From: Sphingobium sp. AP50
GTDB lineage: Bacteria; Pseudomonadota; Alphaproteobacteria; Sphingomonadales; Sphingomonadaceae
NCBI RefSeq assembly: GCF_900109095.1
Contig: NZ_FNYZ01000001.1
Location: 682,001 to 746,000 of the forward strand
Direction of reading: 5' to 3'
Length of the DNA stretch: 64,000 nt
The notes beneath the pieces are model-generated. The model was not told the DNA's origin, made no database searches, and worked only from the letters and a program-made list of their open reading frames with translations. Each line of letters begins with the position of its first letter. The first letter of the stretch is position 1. Positions 1 to 8,435 of this stretch are shown here, one piece after another. Position numbers and translations under genes: made by a program.

Positions 1-717
1 ATGGGACGACAGATAGCTGCCGACGATCACGCCCGGTATCGATCCGATCAGCAGGTTCATCAGCAGCACGCCGTTGACGTCGCCCATCAGCCAGTGCCCC
101 GTCCCCGCGATCAGCGCCAGCGGCACGGCATGGGCGATGTCCGATCCCACGATGCGCGCAACCGGCAGGCGGGGGTAAAGGAACAGCAGCACCGTCACCC
201 CGATCGCGCCCGCGCCGACCGACGAGAGCGACACCGCCACGCCGATCAGCGCGCCAAGCCCCGTCGTGCCATAGAGGATGGCGGCATGCGAATGGCTGGC
301 GCCCAGATCGCCGCGATGGCGGAACAGCCATTTGCGGCCGATGACAGCCGCCGACGTCACGGCGAGCAGGCTCGCCAGCGAATAGAGGATGATATGTTCG
401 CTGGATTTGCCGATGTCGCCGATCCAGCCCAATATCAGCAGCGTCGCGATGGCGGCCGGAATGCTGCCCGCGGCCATCCGCCGCACGATCGGCCATTCGA
501 TCGTGTCGCGCTTGCTATGGACGGTCGATCCGACGATCTTGGTCAGCGCCGCAAACAGCAGGTCGGTCCCGACCGCCGTTTTCGCGCTGACGCCGAACAT
601 CAGCACCAGCAGCGGCGTCATCAGCGATCCGCCGCCTACCCCGGTCACGCCCACCAGCAGGCCGACCAGCAGGCCGGCGATCGCGTGAAACAAGTCGATC
701 GATGCCATCAGATTCAT
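1..717 (-). CDS. TauE/SafE family sulfite/anion exporter, C-terminus cut by window edge
   Basis: 239 codons are open from the start at 717 to the window edge without a stop, so the C-terminal end lies outside. The N-terminus carries the family glycine-rich motif GVTGVGGGSLMTPLLVL near residues 20-36 and a second half with SVGAGAIG and the ARIVGSDIAHA block, the typical inverted-repeat layout of TauE/SafE permeases with about eight membrane segments. The family exports sulfite, sulfoacetate or other organic anions across the inner membrane; the substrate here is unknown. An in-frame ATG at 708 is an alternative start. A close paralogue lies at 6353-7132. Confidence 0.85.
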   Translation of the reverse strand, partial: MNLMASIDLFHAIAGLLVGLLVGVTGVGGGSLMTPLLVLMFGVSAKTAVGTDLLFAALTKIVGSTVHSKRDTIEWPIVRRMAAGSIPAAIATLLILGWIGDIGKSSEHIILYSLASLLAVTSAAVIGRKWLFRHRGDLGASHSHAAILYGTTGLGALIGVAVSLSSVGAGAIGVTVLLFLYPRLPVARIVGSDIAHAVPLALIAGTGHWLMGDVNGVLLMNLLIGSIPGVIVGSYLSSH

Positions 718-822
718 GATGCGCGTCTTATCCTTATTGTCCCAACCCTGTGTCCGCGCTTCCAGCCGCTCGCGGCGGAAAAGGCGTTCAGGTCAGGCGT
801 TTCGGGGGGAAACAGGGCTGGA

Positions 823-1476
823 CTATTTCTGGCTCAACCGCGCCCAGCGCGCGTCGATGCGCGCCTGGGCGTTGCTGGCCTTCACCGTTTCGACCCGCGA
901 CAGACCGCGCAGAGACAGGCTGTGCCCCGCGATCCAGCGCCCGGCTATGCCATAGCCGATGTCATAGAGGGCGACATTCTCATAGGCATCGCCGCCAACT
1001 ACGAAGCGGGTGGTGATCGCTACCGGCAGCCGCTCGTCGCCCACGCTGTCGTCGGGCAGCTTGGCCTTCGCTCGTGCCTTTTTGAGCGCGTCGGCGAACC
1101 AGCCGGCCTCTATTCGCGGATCGCCGGTGGTGTCGACGGGATCGATGCCTAGCGCGCGGGGGAAGGCGATGGTCTGGCTCTGCACGATCTGCTCGGGATC
1201 GGTGGGTTTCAGGACGATCCGGTCATCCTTCACCGTTTCCGCATTCAGCACCAGAGCAGACGCGCGGCTCGATGCCTTGCGGCTTTCCGACGCCTTGTCG
1301 GCGCGCTCGTCCCGCTTGTCCGACCAGTTGAGATACAAAGTCAGGGCGGAAATCGACACCGCCAGCACGGCGATGATCTCGCCCAGCGTGATCCAGCGAC
1401 GACGAATGGCGGCGGCTTCGGCCGCGCGCGCTTCCTTGGGGCTTTCCGGTGTCGGGCTGTCGGGCGTGTCGCTCAT
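823..1476 (-). CDS. Single-pass membrane protein of unknown function
   Basis: 217 residues. The start at 1476 (MSDTPDSPT) is preferred over a longer frame that would run into the upstream glutathione transferase gene. A Glu/Ala/Arg-rich cytoplasmic N-terminus of about 30 residues is followed by one membrane helix (roughly residues 31-50, from ITLGEIIAVLAVSISALTLY), then a charged stretch rich in Arg, Lys and Ser and a globular C-terminal part of about 140 residues. I do not recognise a domain. The gene begins 5 bases after the stop of the glutathione transferase gene, which suggests co-transcription. Confidence 0.7.
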   Translation of the reverse strand: MSDTPDSPTPESPKEARAAEAAAIRRRWITLGEIIAVLAVSISALTLYLNWSDKRDERADKASESRKASSRASALVLNAETVKDDRIVLKPTDPEQIVQSQTIAFPRALGIDPVDTTGDPRIEAGWFADALKKARAKAKLPDDSVGDERLPVAITTRFVVGGDAYENVALYDIGYGIAGRWIAGHSLSLRGLSRVETVKASNAQARIDARWARLSQK

Positions 1477-1481
1477 GCTGC

Positions 1482-2156
1482 TTATACCGGCTGGGGCGGG
1501 GCTTCGAACCGGTCGATTACCCAGTCTTCCGCCTGCGCGCCGCCGATCCATTCCTGCATCCAGGGATGAGCGATGATCGCGGCCATATAGGCTTCGGCAA
1601 AGCGGGCGACCGGCAGTTGATAGGTGATGAAGCGGGTCACGACCGGCGCGAACATCACGTCCACCGCGCTGAACTGGCCGAACAGAAATTCGCCATCGCC
1701 GCCATGACGGGCACGGGCTTGTGCCCAGAGCTGCATGATGCGGCTGATATCCTGCGCCACGCCTTCGGATGGCGGCACGGCCGGATAGATTTGCCGGATG
1801 TTCATGCTGTGCTCGCGACGCAGCGCGGCGAAGCTGCTGTGCATTTCGGCCGCCATTGACCGGGCCATGGCGCGTGCAGCCGGATCGGTCGGCCAGAATG
1901 CTGCATTATCCGTCTTTTCGTTCAGATATTCGACAATGGCCAGACTGTCCCAGACGACGATGTCATCGCCATCCCACAGGATCGGCACCTTGCCGGAGGA
2001 GGGGGCGAACTCGTCGCCTTCGCGCCGCTTCTCCCATGCCTCGTCATAGAGGGGGACGACCACTTCCTCGAAAGGCAGGCCCGAAAGCTTGCATGCCAGC
2101 CAGCCGCGCAGCGACCAGCTCGAATAGGCCTTGTTACCGATAAAGAGCTTCATCAT
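1482..2156 (-). CDS. Glutathione S-transferase family protein
   Basis: 224 residues. The thioredoxin-fold N-terminus begins with KLFIGNKAYSSWSLRGWLA, where the YSSWS serine occupies the usual catalytic position, followed by the glutathione-contacting GKVPIL and the DSLAIVEYLNEK block (the 'ES/DS-AI' motif). The C-terminal half is all-helical as expected. Members conjugate or transfer glutathione, or act as isomerases; the substrate cannot be told. MMKL gives two neighbouring starts (2156 or 2153), neither with a strong ribosome-binding site. It is followed closely by the membrane protein gene ending at 823. Confidence 0.85.
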   Translation of the reverse strand: MMKLFIGNKAYSSWSLRGWLACKLSGLPFEEVVVPLYDEAWEKRREGDEFAPSSGKVPILWDGDDIVVWDSLAIVEYLNEKTDNAAFWPTDPAARAMARSMAAEMHSSFAALRREHSMNIRQIYPAVPPSEGVAQDISRIMQLWAQARARHGGDGEFLFGQFSAVDVMFAPVVTRFITYQLPVARFAEAYMAAIIAHPWMQEWIGGAQAEDWVIDRFEAPPQPV

Positions 2157-2203
2157 GGCATAGTCTTAGACGGGGGAGGAAGCCGGTGTCGAGAGCCTGT
2201 CCA

Positions 2204-4390
2204 TCATTCCCCCGGCCGATATGTCCGCGCGACATGGCCGGCCAGTTCGTCGGCGTGGAAATAGACGGGGCGCAATTGCCCGTGGATATAGCGCTGCGTC
2301 TGGTCGTTGAAATGGGGGGAAGCGGGATCGCCGCTTTCGCCGCCGACGCTGATCGCCTTCGCCTCGACCCGCTTGCCGAATTCGACCGCCGCCAGGAAAC
2401 TGTTGCCGCTGGTGCCATACCAGCGCTTCGTGCCGGGATAGGGTTTCGCGCCGAAGGAAGCGAGCGATCCCCAGCGTGCGGACGGGAAGGGCACGGGCAG
2501 GCTGACGCCGTCATCGGTGAAGTCCTGGGTGATCGCGCCGGTCAGCCGCTGATAGCGGTTGATCTGGCCCCAGGGCGTGCGCCAGCCACCGAAATCCGTC
2601 TCCATCCGGTCGATCACGCCGGACAGCAGGCGCAGCCGTTCGGCGGACGGGGCGGCGTTCATCCGGTCATAGAGGGTCTGGCTGTCGTCGGCCTTCCGGG
2701 TCAGCGTCCATTGCCGCAAATCCTCGGCCCACAGGCAGGCGAGACTGTTGGCGATCGATTTCAGGCTCCAGCGATAATCCCATCCCCGCAACACGGCGAC
2801 GGGTTCGGCCAGTTTCGCTTTGAGAGGATCGGTGGCGGGCAGGGCGTCCCAGTCGCGCACAAGGTCCGGTATCCATCGCGCGAAGGCGGGCTGGAAGGAA
2901 TCGAAGGCGGCGGCGGTCAGCGTATCGAGCGTGAAACCCTGTCCCTTTTCCAGCAGCATGACGGCATGGTCGCCGCGCGGATTTTCGCCCACCATGTCCA
3001 TATAGCGGGGGAAGTCGGACGCCTTCTGGCTATCCTTGCCCGCCGCCGACCATGGCCAGTTATTGGTATTCTGGACCCAGCCGCCCGCCGGGTTCAGCAG
3101 ATGCGGCACCTTGTTAAGCGGTGTCAGCCCCTTCCAGTCGGTCGCCGGGTCGCTGCCGTCCACGGGCTTGCGATAATCGAACCGGTTGTCGCGCAGCGGG
3201 ATGAACTGCGGATGCAGATAGGCGATCGTCCCCTTCGCGTCGGCGAAGATCGTGTTGTTGGACGAATTGGCCTTGCGCTGCGCGACCTTCAGGAACTGGG
3301 CATAATCCTGCGCCTTGGTGCGCAGATAGGATTGCTCCAGCGCCGCGATCGGCTTGTCCATCATGGCGAAGGCGATCCATTTGCCATCCTTCTGGCCGAT
3401 GATCGGGCCATGATGGGTGGCATAGGTGGTGAAGCGGCGCTGCGCCATCTCGCCACTCTCGGTGCGATAGGACAGGGTGATGTCGCTGCTCTTCACCGGC
3501 CGCTGCTGCGTGCCATAGCGATAGGTCAGCGATCCGTCGTCATGGCGGGTGACGCTTTCCAGAAATTCGTCGACCGCATCGACCGTGCTGGACGTGTGCA
3601 TCCATCCCGCGCTTTCGTTGAAGCCCTGATAGATGAAGAACTGGCCCCAGGTCGCGGCGCCATAGCTGTTCAGCCCCGCATCGCTGCGCATCTGCAATTC
3701 GGACCGGAAGAAGAAGCTGGTGTGCGGATTGATCCACAGCAGCGCATGGCCGCTCGCACTCTTCTTCGGCGCAAGGGCAAAGCCGTTCGATCCGCGCGGT
3801 TCGGGGTCTGGGTCCGCCATGGCGATCGCCGGGCCGCCGGGACCGGCATAGAAGCTCTTGAGATCATCGAGCGGAATGCGCTCGATATCGCCGCCAATGC
3901 TGCCTTCGGTGAAGCTGAGCGCCATCCAGGGCTCGAAGCGGGTGATGACGCGCGGCTTCACCTGCGGGTGGGTCGCCAGATAATAGTTCAGCCCATCGGC
4001 CCATGCGGTCATCAACTGCTTCAGCCAGGCAGGGCTGGCGGCATAGTCCGCCTTTAGCTTGGCCGGGTCCATATAGAGCCGTGCGCGCAGATCCTGCCAC
4101 AGCGCTGCTTCCCCCTCCGCTTCGGCGGTGCGGCCCAGCGCGGTCAGATAATTGGCCTCGATCCGGGGGAAATCATCCTCCGCCTGGGCATAGATCATGC
4201 CGAACACTGCATCCGCATCGCTCTTCCCATGGATATGGGCGATGCCCCAATCGTCCCGGACGATCGTCACGCGGGCCGCCTGCGTGCGCCAACCTGCCAT
4301 GGGATCGGCCAAGCGATCAGGCTGAGCCAGAACCGGCTGGATGAAGAGGAGCGGGGCGGCGAGCAGCGGCAGCGCGCGAAGGCTTTTCAT
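2204..4390 (-). CDS. Penicillin acylase family (Ntn-hydrolase) periplasmic amidase
   Basis: 728 residues with a signal peptide (MKSLRALPLLAAPLLFIQPVLA, cleavage near residue 22). The alpha chain carries the VRDDWGIAHIHGKSDADAVFG block. The precursor is expected to be cut before Ser201 in the sequence RGSNGFALAPKKS, which would expose the N-terminal nucleophile serine of the beta chain; NNWPW near the middle fits the conserved beta-chain Asn region. Known family members hydrolyse penicillin side chains, acyl-homoserine lactones or cyclic imides in the periplasm; which of these applies is not visible. The 42 bases ahead of the start are preceded by a small-RNA-like unit at 4432-4514. No quorum-sensing genes lie nearby. 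Confidence 0.88.
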   Translation of the reverse strand: MKSLRALPLLAAPLLFIQPVLAQPDRLADPMAGWRTQAARVTIVRDDWGIAHIHGKSDADAVFGMIYAQAEDDFPRIEANYLTALGRTAEAEGEAALWQDLRARLYMDPAKLKADYAASPAWLKQLMTAWADGLNYYLATHPQVKPRVITRFEPWMALSFTEGSIGGDIERIPLDDLKSFYAGPGGPAIAMADPDPEPRGSNGFALAPKKSASGHALLWINPHTSFFFRSELQMRSDAGLNSYGAATWGQFFIYQGFNESAGWMHTSSTVDAVDEFLESVTRHDDGSLTYRYGTQQRPVKSSDITLSYRTESGEMAQRRFTTYATHHGPIIGQKDGKWIAFAMMDKPIAALEQSYLRTKAQDYAQFLKVAQRKANSSNNTIFADAKGTIAYLHPQFIPLRDNRFDYRKPVDGSDPATDWKGLTPLNKVPHLLNPAGGWVQNTNNWPWSAAGKDSQKASDFPRYMDMVGENPRGDHAVMLLEKGQGFTLDTLTAAAFDSFQPAFARWIPDLVRDWDALPATDPLKAKLAEPVAVLRGWDYRWSLKSIANSLACLWAEDLRQWTLTRKADDSQTLYDRMNAAPSAERLRLLSGVIDRMETDFGGWRTPWGQINRYQRLTGAITQDFTDDGVSLPVPFPSARWGSLASFGAKPYPGTKRWYGTSGNSFLAAVEFGKRVEAKAISVGGESGDPASPHFNDQTQRYIHGQLRPVYFHADELAGHVARTYRPGE

Positions 4391-4431
4391 GGCCCATCGC
4401 TAGACCGGAAGCGCCGCCCGCGCCAGCAGGA

Positions 4432-4514
4432 TAAAAGTAACCCCGCCGGAGCAAAAGCTGCACGGCGGGGCCAAGGTTCAGGGAGGTGCCACTCCAAAGG
4501 GGGAAAGGAGTGAC
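4432..4514 (-). ncRNA. Candidate small regulatory RNA (suhB/alpha-r8-like architecture)
   Basis: The minus strand shows a complete small transcription unit. A TTGAAG -35 (4548-4543) and TATATA -10 (4526-4521), spaced by 16 bases, predict a start near 4514. The transcript would hold hairpin 1 (CACTCC/GGAGTG, 4512-4490 region), a single-stranded stretch containing CACCTCCC complementary to Shine-Dalgarno sequences, and hairpin 2 with an 8-bp perfect GC stem (4463-4470 with 4441-4448) followed by TTACTTTTAT. This order (C-rich hairpin, anti-SD strand, terminator) is that of alphaproteobacterial trans-acting sRNAs such as suhB/MmgR. Alternative: it is an attenuated leader of the acylase gene at 4390. 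Confidence 0.6.
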
Positions 4515-4520
4515 AAGACC

Positions 4521-4548
4521 TATATAGGGCGTCTGGATGAACCTTCAA
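4521..4548 (-). promoter_or_regulatory. Sigma-70-type promoter of the candidate sRNA
   Basis: On the minus strand TTGAAG at 4548-4543 and TATATA at 4526-4521 are separated by 16 bases. It matches the housekeeping consensus better than any other site in the surrounding intergenic region. Confidence 0.5.
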
Positions 4549-4718
4549 TGAGCGGCCGGCGGATAATCGAACGGTGCGGTCTGTGCTGCCCGCATCCATG
4601 CCGCAGTGCGGCTGGCAAAGCGTCCTTATCGGCCTTCTTCAGCCCTGCGCGCGGTAGCGTCGCCATGCACAGGGCATGCAGCAGCCTCTTCAAGCTAAAG
4701 CACTATCAAAATGCTAAA

Positions 4719-5840
4719 CTATATGCCGCGCTTCTTCATATATTTTTTCAGAGATTTGTTCGCAGCTTTGCTATTCGTCAAAATCTTCACATTTTTCCGA
4801 GCGGTCCTGTCATCCCCAGATTTTAAAGACTCATTATATTCTGGAATAAGATCAGCTAGTAATGATACGATATTGTCATCGGATGGCTTCAAAATGCTTT
4901 GAACATCGCCATTCCATTCTTTCGCTGCTTCTGCCCATTCGAGATCTGTCTCATCAACGGGGCCGGTCATTTGCAACGAGGGAAAGAGTTCGTTCAGTCG
5001 ATCGACAAACGCCGCATTTTGCTGCCCGATGCAGGCGCGTACTTCCGGCAGGAGTTCAGCGCGTGAACCAATGCGCCCGTTTATCTCATTCAATTCCTCG
5101 AATAATTTCAACAGATGCGTCGATTCCGGCAGAAAACGTCCATCCTGATTGGCCATAAAGTCGCGCCGGAACCGCTGAAGCAAAATAATTTGCTCAGTCG
5201 AAAGTCCGTTATTCTCGCTAATATCTTCGAGTTCGAAATTCTCTATTCCGGTGACACCCCGAAGATAGTCCTGAAAATCCGTAACAGTCGATCCGCCCTT
5301 CAATCGGGTCCGGTCAAACAGGCGTGCGTCGACGCTGGTGCAAAGGGGTTCATTAAGCCATCTGGAAAATGTCGAAGCGGTGTCGCGGCAATATGTTTGC
5401 GGTTGAATAAATTGGGAGTTCGCCTTCAGCATTTGCTGAATTGTGGAAAGATAATGCGATATAGGGTGGCGCACATAAGCTACGACGTGCAGTTCCTCGG
5501 GAAATGCGCCCAATATGTCTTTCAACAAATTTAATATTTTGCTGGGATGGGTGTTGAAAAAATTTTCAGCGGAAAGAACGATATATTTCGGAGAATGTTG
5601 TTCTATCAGTTCTTTTATTTCAGAAATGTTGCGCTTGGCAATTTCTTTCTGTTTTTCGTTGTCGCCTCGCGTCTTTCCATTCATTAAGGTTATATAGGAA
5701 AAATGGCCGCTGGTCTTGCTTGGCGCATGATATAGGATGCCGGCTTCCAGCAATTCTTTCTGTGCTACCTGCATGCTGGATTGGATCGAACTGCTTCCGC
5801 ATTTTGCGTCGCCGATGTGCAGGATGATTTTCGCAGCCAT
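4719..5840 (-). CDS. Sulfotransferase-like P-loop protein in an AT-rich islet
   Basis: 373 residues. The N-terminus reads ILHIGDAKCGSSSIQSSM (residues 6-22), the phosphosulfate-binding loop of PAPS-dependent sulfotransferases and of glycan-associated sulfotransferase-like proteins; YVRHPISHYLSTIQQ near residues 122-136 fits the 3'-phosphate-binding motif (R and S). The C-terminus is lysine-rich. Base composition and codon use are clearly more AT-rich than in neighbouring genes, and about 500 bases of AT-rich non-coding DNA lie upstream, so recent transfer is likely. The acceptor is unknown; surface polysaccharide is typical for this family. Confidence 0.65.
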   Translation of the reverse strand: MAAKIILHIGDAKCGSSSIQSSMQVAQKELLEAGILYHAPSKTSGHFSYITLMNGKTRGDNEKQKEIAKRNISEIKELIEQHSPKYIVLSAENFFNTHPSKILNLLKDILGAFPEELHVVAYVRHPISHYLSTIQQMLKANSQFIQPQTYCRDTASTFSRWLNEPLCTSVDARLFDRTRLKGGSTVTDFQDYLRGVTGIENFELEDISENNGLSTEQIILLQRFRRDFMANQDGRFLPESTHLLKLFEELNEINGRIGSRAELLPEVRACIGQQNAAFVDRLNELFPSLQMTGPVDETDLEWAEAAKEWNGDVQSILKPSDDNIVSLLADLIPEYNESLKSGDDRTARKNVKILTNSKAANKSLKKYMKKRGI

Positions 5841-6352
5841 ATGTGGACCTCAAAATATAAAATAATGTTCAATTTTCGATTTTGGTTATCGAAAAAATCC
5901 CATGTCAATTTTCGAGAAATTTATCAAAATTGAAAATAAATATCCAAAAACTATGTAAATATGACAATCATTAAACATTGAATTAGAATATTATTTGCAA
6001 TTTTTTGGATGGTGGAAGGATAATTCAATTATATTCAGACTTCTGTGAACGATCCTGCCTCAATGAGGCCGAACTGATAGAACAGGGGCATGCCATCAAG
6101 GCGACCCATCATTCTATCTGCTTTTTTGGATTGCTGCGTGATGCGGCGCCTGCCTGCTGTCACCAGCCTGTCTATTCGTCGCATGGTGCTGCCGCATTCG
6201 GGGCGTCGCGCCATGAATAATGAACCTGGTCACTTACGCCACCTCCTGTTTCGGTAGGCTAATCGACATGATTTCGATAAAATTTCACAGAATTATGCCT
6301 GAAGATATAATAATTTCCAGTCATTTTCATCCTGCTTCATCACCCCTTCTTG
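5841..6352. other. AT-rich intergenic region without a convincing gene
   Basis: About 510 bases between the sulfotransferase-like gene and the second TauE/SafE gene. It is strongly AT-rich up to about 6050 and again at 6230-6340. A 71-codon frame on the plus strand (6005-6220) has no ribosome-binding site and no recognisable composition, so I do not call it. No inverted repeats or transposase remnants were seen. Confidence 0.6.
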
Positions 6353-7132
6353 TCACAGAAGCAGGTTGAGGGACACGACGATCAGGATGCAGGCGAGGAT
6401 CGGGCGGAGCACGGCTTCCGGTACCCGCGATGCCAGCATGCTGCCCAGGATGATCCCCGGCACAGAGCCTACAAGCAGCGATCCGAGCAGCGTAAAATCC
6501 ACCGATCCCAGCCACCAATGGCCGATCCCGGCGATGAGCGTTAGCGGTACGGCATGGGCCACGTCGCTGCCCACGATCCGCGCCAGCGGCACGCGGGGAT
6601 AGAGAATGATCAGCGCAGTGGCGCCGATCGCACCCGCGCCTATGGAGGTCACGGTGACAGCGGCACCCACCACTATGCCCAGCAGAACAGTCAGGTTGCG
6701 GGTCAGTAACGGGCTACGATCCTGTCCGTGATGGCGCGACCAACTGATGATCCAGTTCTTGGCCAGCAAAGCGAGGCCGGTCAAAAACAGCATCACTCCC
6801 AACGCAACCTTGATCGGATCGATGACCCCGGCAGAAGGCGGACCAAGCTGGGCCAGCAACAGCAGGGACAGGATCGCCGCCGGAAGGCTGCCCAGCGCCA
6901 TCCAACCAATGATGCGCCAGTCTACAGACCCACGCCAGCCATGCACCAGCGTTCCAACGCTCTTGGTCATGGAAGCATAGAGCAGATCGGTGCCCACGGC
7001 CGCGACCGGATGAAAGTTGAACATCAACACCAGCAACGGCGTCATCAGCGATCCGCCACCCACACCGGTCAGGCCGACCAGAACGCCAACAGCAAAGCCG
7101 GCAAGTGAATAAAGGGGGTTTATGAAAGTCAT
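6353..7132 (-). CDS. TauE/SafE family sulfite/anion exporter (second copy)
   Basis: 259 residues, the usual family length. It has the N-terminal GLTGVGGGSLMTPLLVLMF motif, the TDLLYASMTKSVGTLVH segment, and the second-half repeat SIGAGAIGATALIILYPRVPLARIVGSDVAHAVP. About eight membrane helices are evident. It is clearly paralogous to the protein encoded at 1-717, sharing nearly identical motif blocks. No sulfur or taurine catabolic genes are adjacent, so the exported anion is unknown. It stands alone, separated from the lyase-like gene by about 280 bases. Confidence 0.88.
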   Translation of the reverse strand: MTFINPLYSLAGFAVGVLVGLTGVGGGSLMTPLLVLMFNFHPVAAVGTDLLYASMTKSVGTLVHGWRGSVDWRIIGWMALGSLPAAILSLLLLAQLGPPSAGVIDPIKVALGVMLFLTGLALLAKNWIISWSRHHGQDRSPLLTRNLTVLLGIVVGAAVTVTSIGAGAIGATALIILYPRVPLARIVGSDVAHAVPLTLIAGIGHWWLGSVDFTLLGSLLVGSVPGIILGSMLASRVPEAVLRPILACILIVVSLNLLL

Positions 7133-7338
7133 GGGCGGTCCCGAAAGAGACGCGAGGATGCCATTGGCGATCGCGGGACATGGGAGAGATTAAGCGCCGA
7201 CGCCGTCCGCTTCATACTATTGACGCACAGACAAAGCAGTCGCCATTTCCTTTCGGCGCGCGCCTGTTGCTTTCGTGCAGTCCCGCATGTCGCTGTGTCC
7301 CCCGACGTTTGTTATGCTGCATGTGCAACATGTTATCG

Positions 7339-7371
7339 ATCCCTGCAAGCGGTCATGCCACTTGCAGGGAT
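7339..7371. repeat. Perfect 11-bp inverted repeat between the TauE/SafE and lyase-like genes
   Basis: ATCCCTGCAAG at 7339-7349 is the exact complement of CTTGCAGGGAT at 7361-7371, with an 11-base spacer. It lies downstream of the lyase-like gene and upstream of the TauE/SafE gene, both on the minus strand. No T-run follows on either strand, so it is either a Rho-independent-like hairpin lacking a tail or an operator. The rest of 7133-7411 shows nothing else. Confidence 0.6.
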
Positions 7372-7411
7372 GAGATGGTGGTTGGCAGGGACGATGTGAC
7401 GGAGGGTATAT

Positions 7412-8311
7412 TTAGCGAGAAACCGAAACGTTATCGAAAAAGGCGGTCTGATAACCGGTTGCATCGGCCGAACGATAGATGCCCAGATCCAAGCCCATCG
7501 TCGGACTGACATTATAGACATCGGGCGCAAAGCCCCAGGGGCCGCGATAGTCGGCTACCTTGCGGCCATCGACTCCGACCTGAATCCGGCCGCCTGTGGC
7601 GTCACCTTGCCGGGTGGAAAGCAGGTCGAAGGTGAAACGGGTCCACACCCCCTTGCGCATAGTACCCCGATAGATCACTGCAGCATCGCGTTTGTCGAAT
7701 GTCTTGAGTTTCTGCGCCTTGGCATTGCGGACTGCGACAATAAACTCTTCCACATCGGGAGATTTGTTCACGCGCCGAGATTTGGGTACGATGCGCAACG
7801 TCAGGATCGCGCCACCCGCATCGACACCAGGCACGGCCTTGCCCTTATTGGGACCGCCCTTGGGCTGGAATACCTGAAAATGAATCATCTGATGAACCGG
7901 CGTGTCATAGCGTGGCCCCAATTTCATCGCGAATTGCAGCCGCAGCGGTTTGCCGTCGCCGATGCGGAATGGTCCTGCATCGCCGCCAGGGTTCGGCTTA
8001 TAGTGCGACCAGACATGATACATGATTTTGTTCTTAATCGCCTTGGGCGTGGTGGGTGCCATCGATACGCGCAAGCAAGATGGTGGCGACAGGCAGCCCG
8101 ACTGGACGACGCCATTGTCGAGATCGGCGCGTGTGCCCTTGTCCACGGTGGGCAGGCGCTCTTCGCCTGCCGGTCCGTGGATGGCCCCCATCTGGGCGCG
8201 AGCGGCCGGGCGTTCCTTGTCGAAATTCATGTCGAGCAATGTGCGCGGCGCGGCGATAGCGGCTGTCCCGCCGATCGCCAGAGGCAGCATGATCCAGGCT
8301 TTGACGTCCAT
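7412..8311 (-). CDS. Secreted polysaccharide lyase-like protein (heparin lyase I fold, putative)
   Basis: 299 residues from the start at 8311, chosen because AAAGGA lies 9 bases upstream and the protein then begins with a signal peptide (MDVKAWIMLPLAIGGTAAIAA). The mature part reads as a beta-sandwich: LLDMNFD at the start, RVSMAPTTPKAIKNKIMYH, HVWSHYKPNPGGD, MIHFQVFQPKG, and a GVWTRFTFDLL...GRIQVGVDGRKVADYRGPWGF stretch. These are typical of the heparin-lyase-I/polysaccharide lyase family (PF14099-like). The substrate is unknown and catalytic residues cannot be assigned without an alignment. No other glycan genes are next to it. Confidence 0.55.
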   Translation of the reverse strand: MDVKAWIMLPLAIGGTAAIAAPRTLLDMNFDKERPAARAQMGAIHGPAGEERLPTVDKGTRADLDNGVVQSGCLSPPSCLRVSMAPTTPKAIKNKIMYHVWSHYKPNPGGDAGPFRIGDGKPLRLQFAMKLGPRYDTPVHQMIHFQVFQPKGGPNKGKAVPGVDAGGAILTLRIVPKSRRVNKSPDVEEFIVAVRNAKAQKLKTFDKRDAAVIYRGTMRKGVWTRFTFDLLSTRQGDATGGRIQVGVDGRKVADYRGPWGFAPDVYNVSPTMGLDLGIYRSADATGYQTAFFDNVSVSR

Positions 8312-8435
8312 GAAAGATCCTTTCTCGCCCGTCATCGGGTGGAATATTTCATGGACCAACGCATATGAACGCCAAATGGCGCAGATGACGTGGAGAATTT
8401 TACGGGCGACGGCACAGGCCGTCGCCCTTTCAGGA

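Noticed and set aside
6005..6220. 71-codon plus-strand frame in the AT-rich gap
   Set aside because: No ribosome-binding site, no recognisable motif, and composition changes within the frame.
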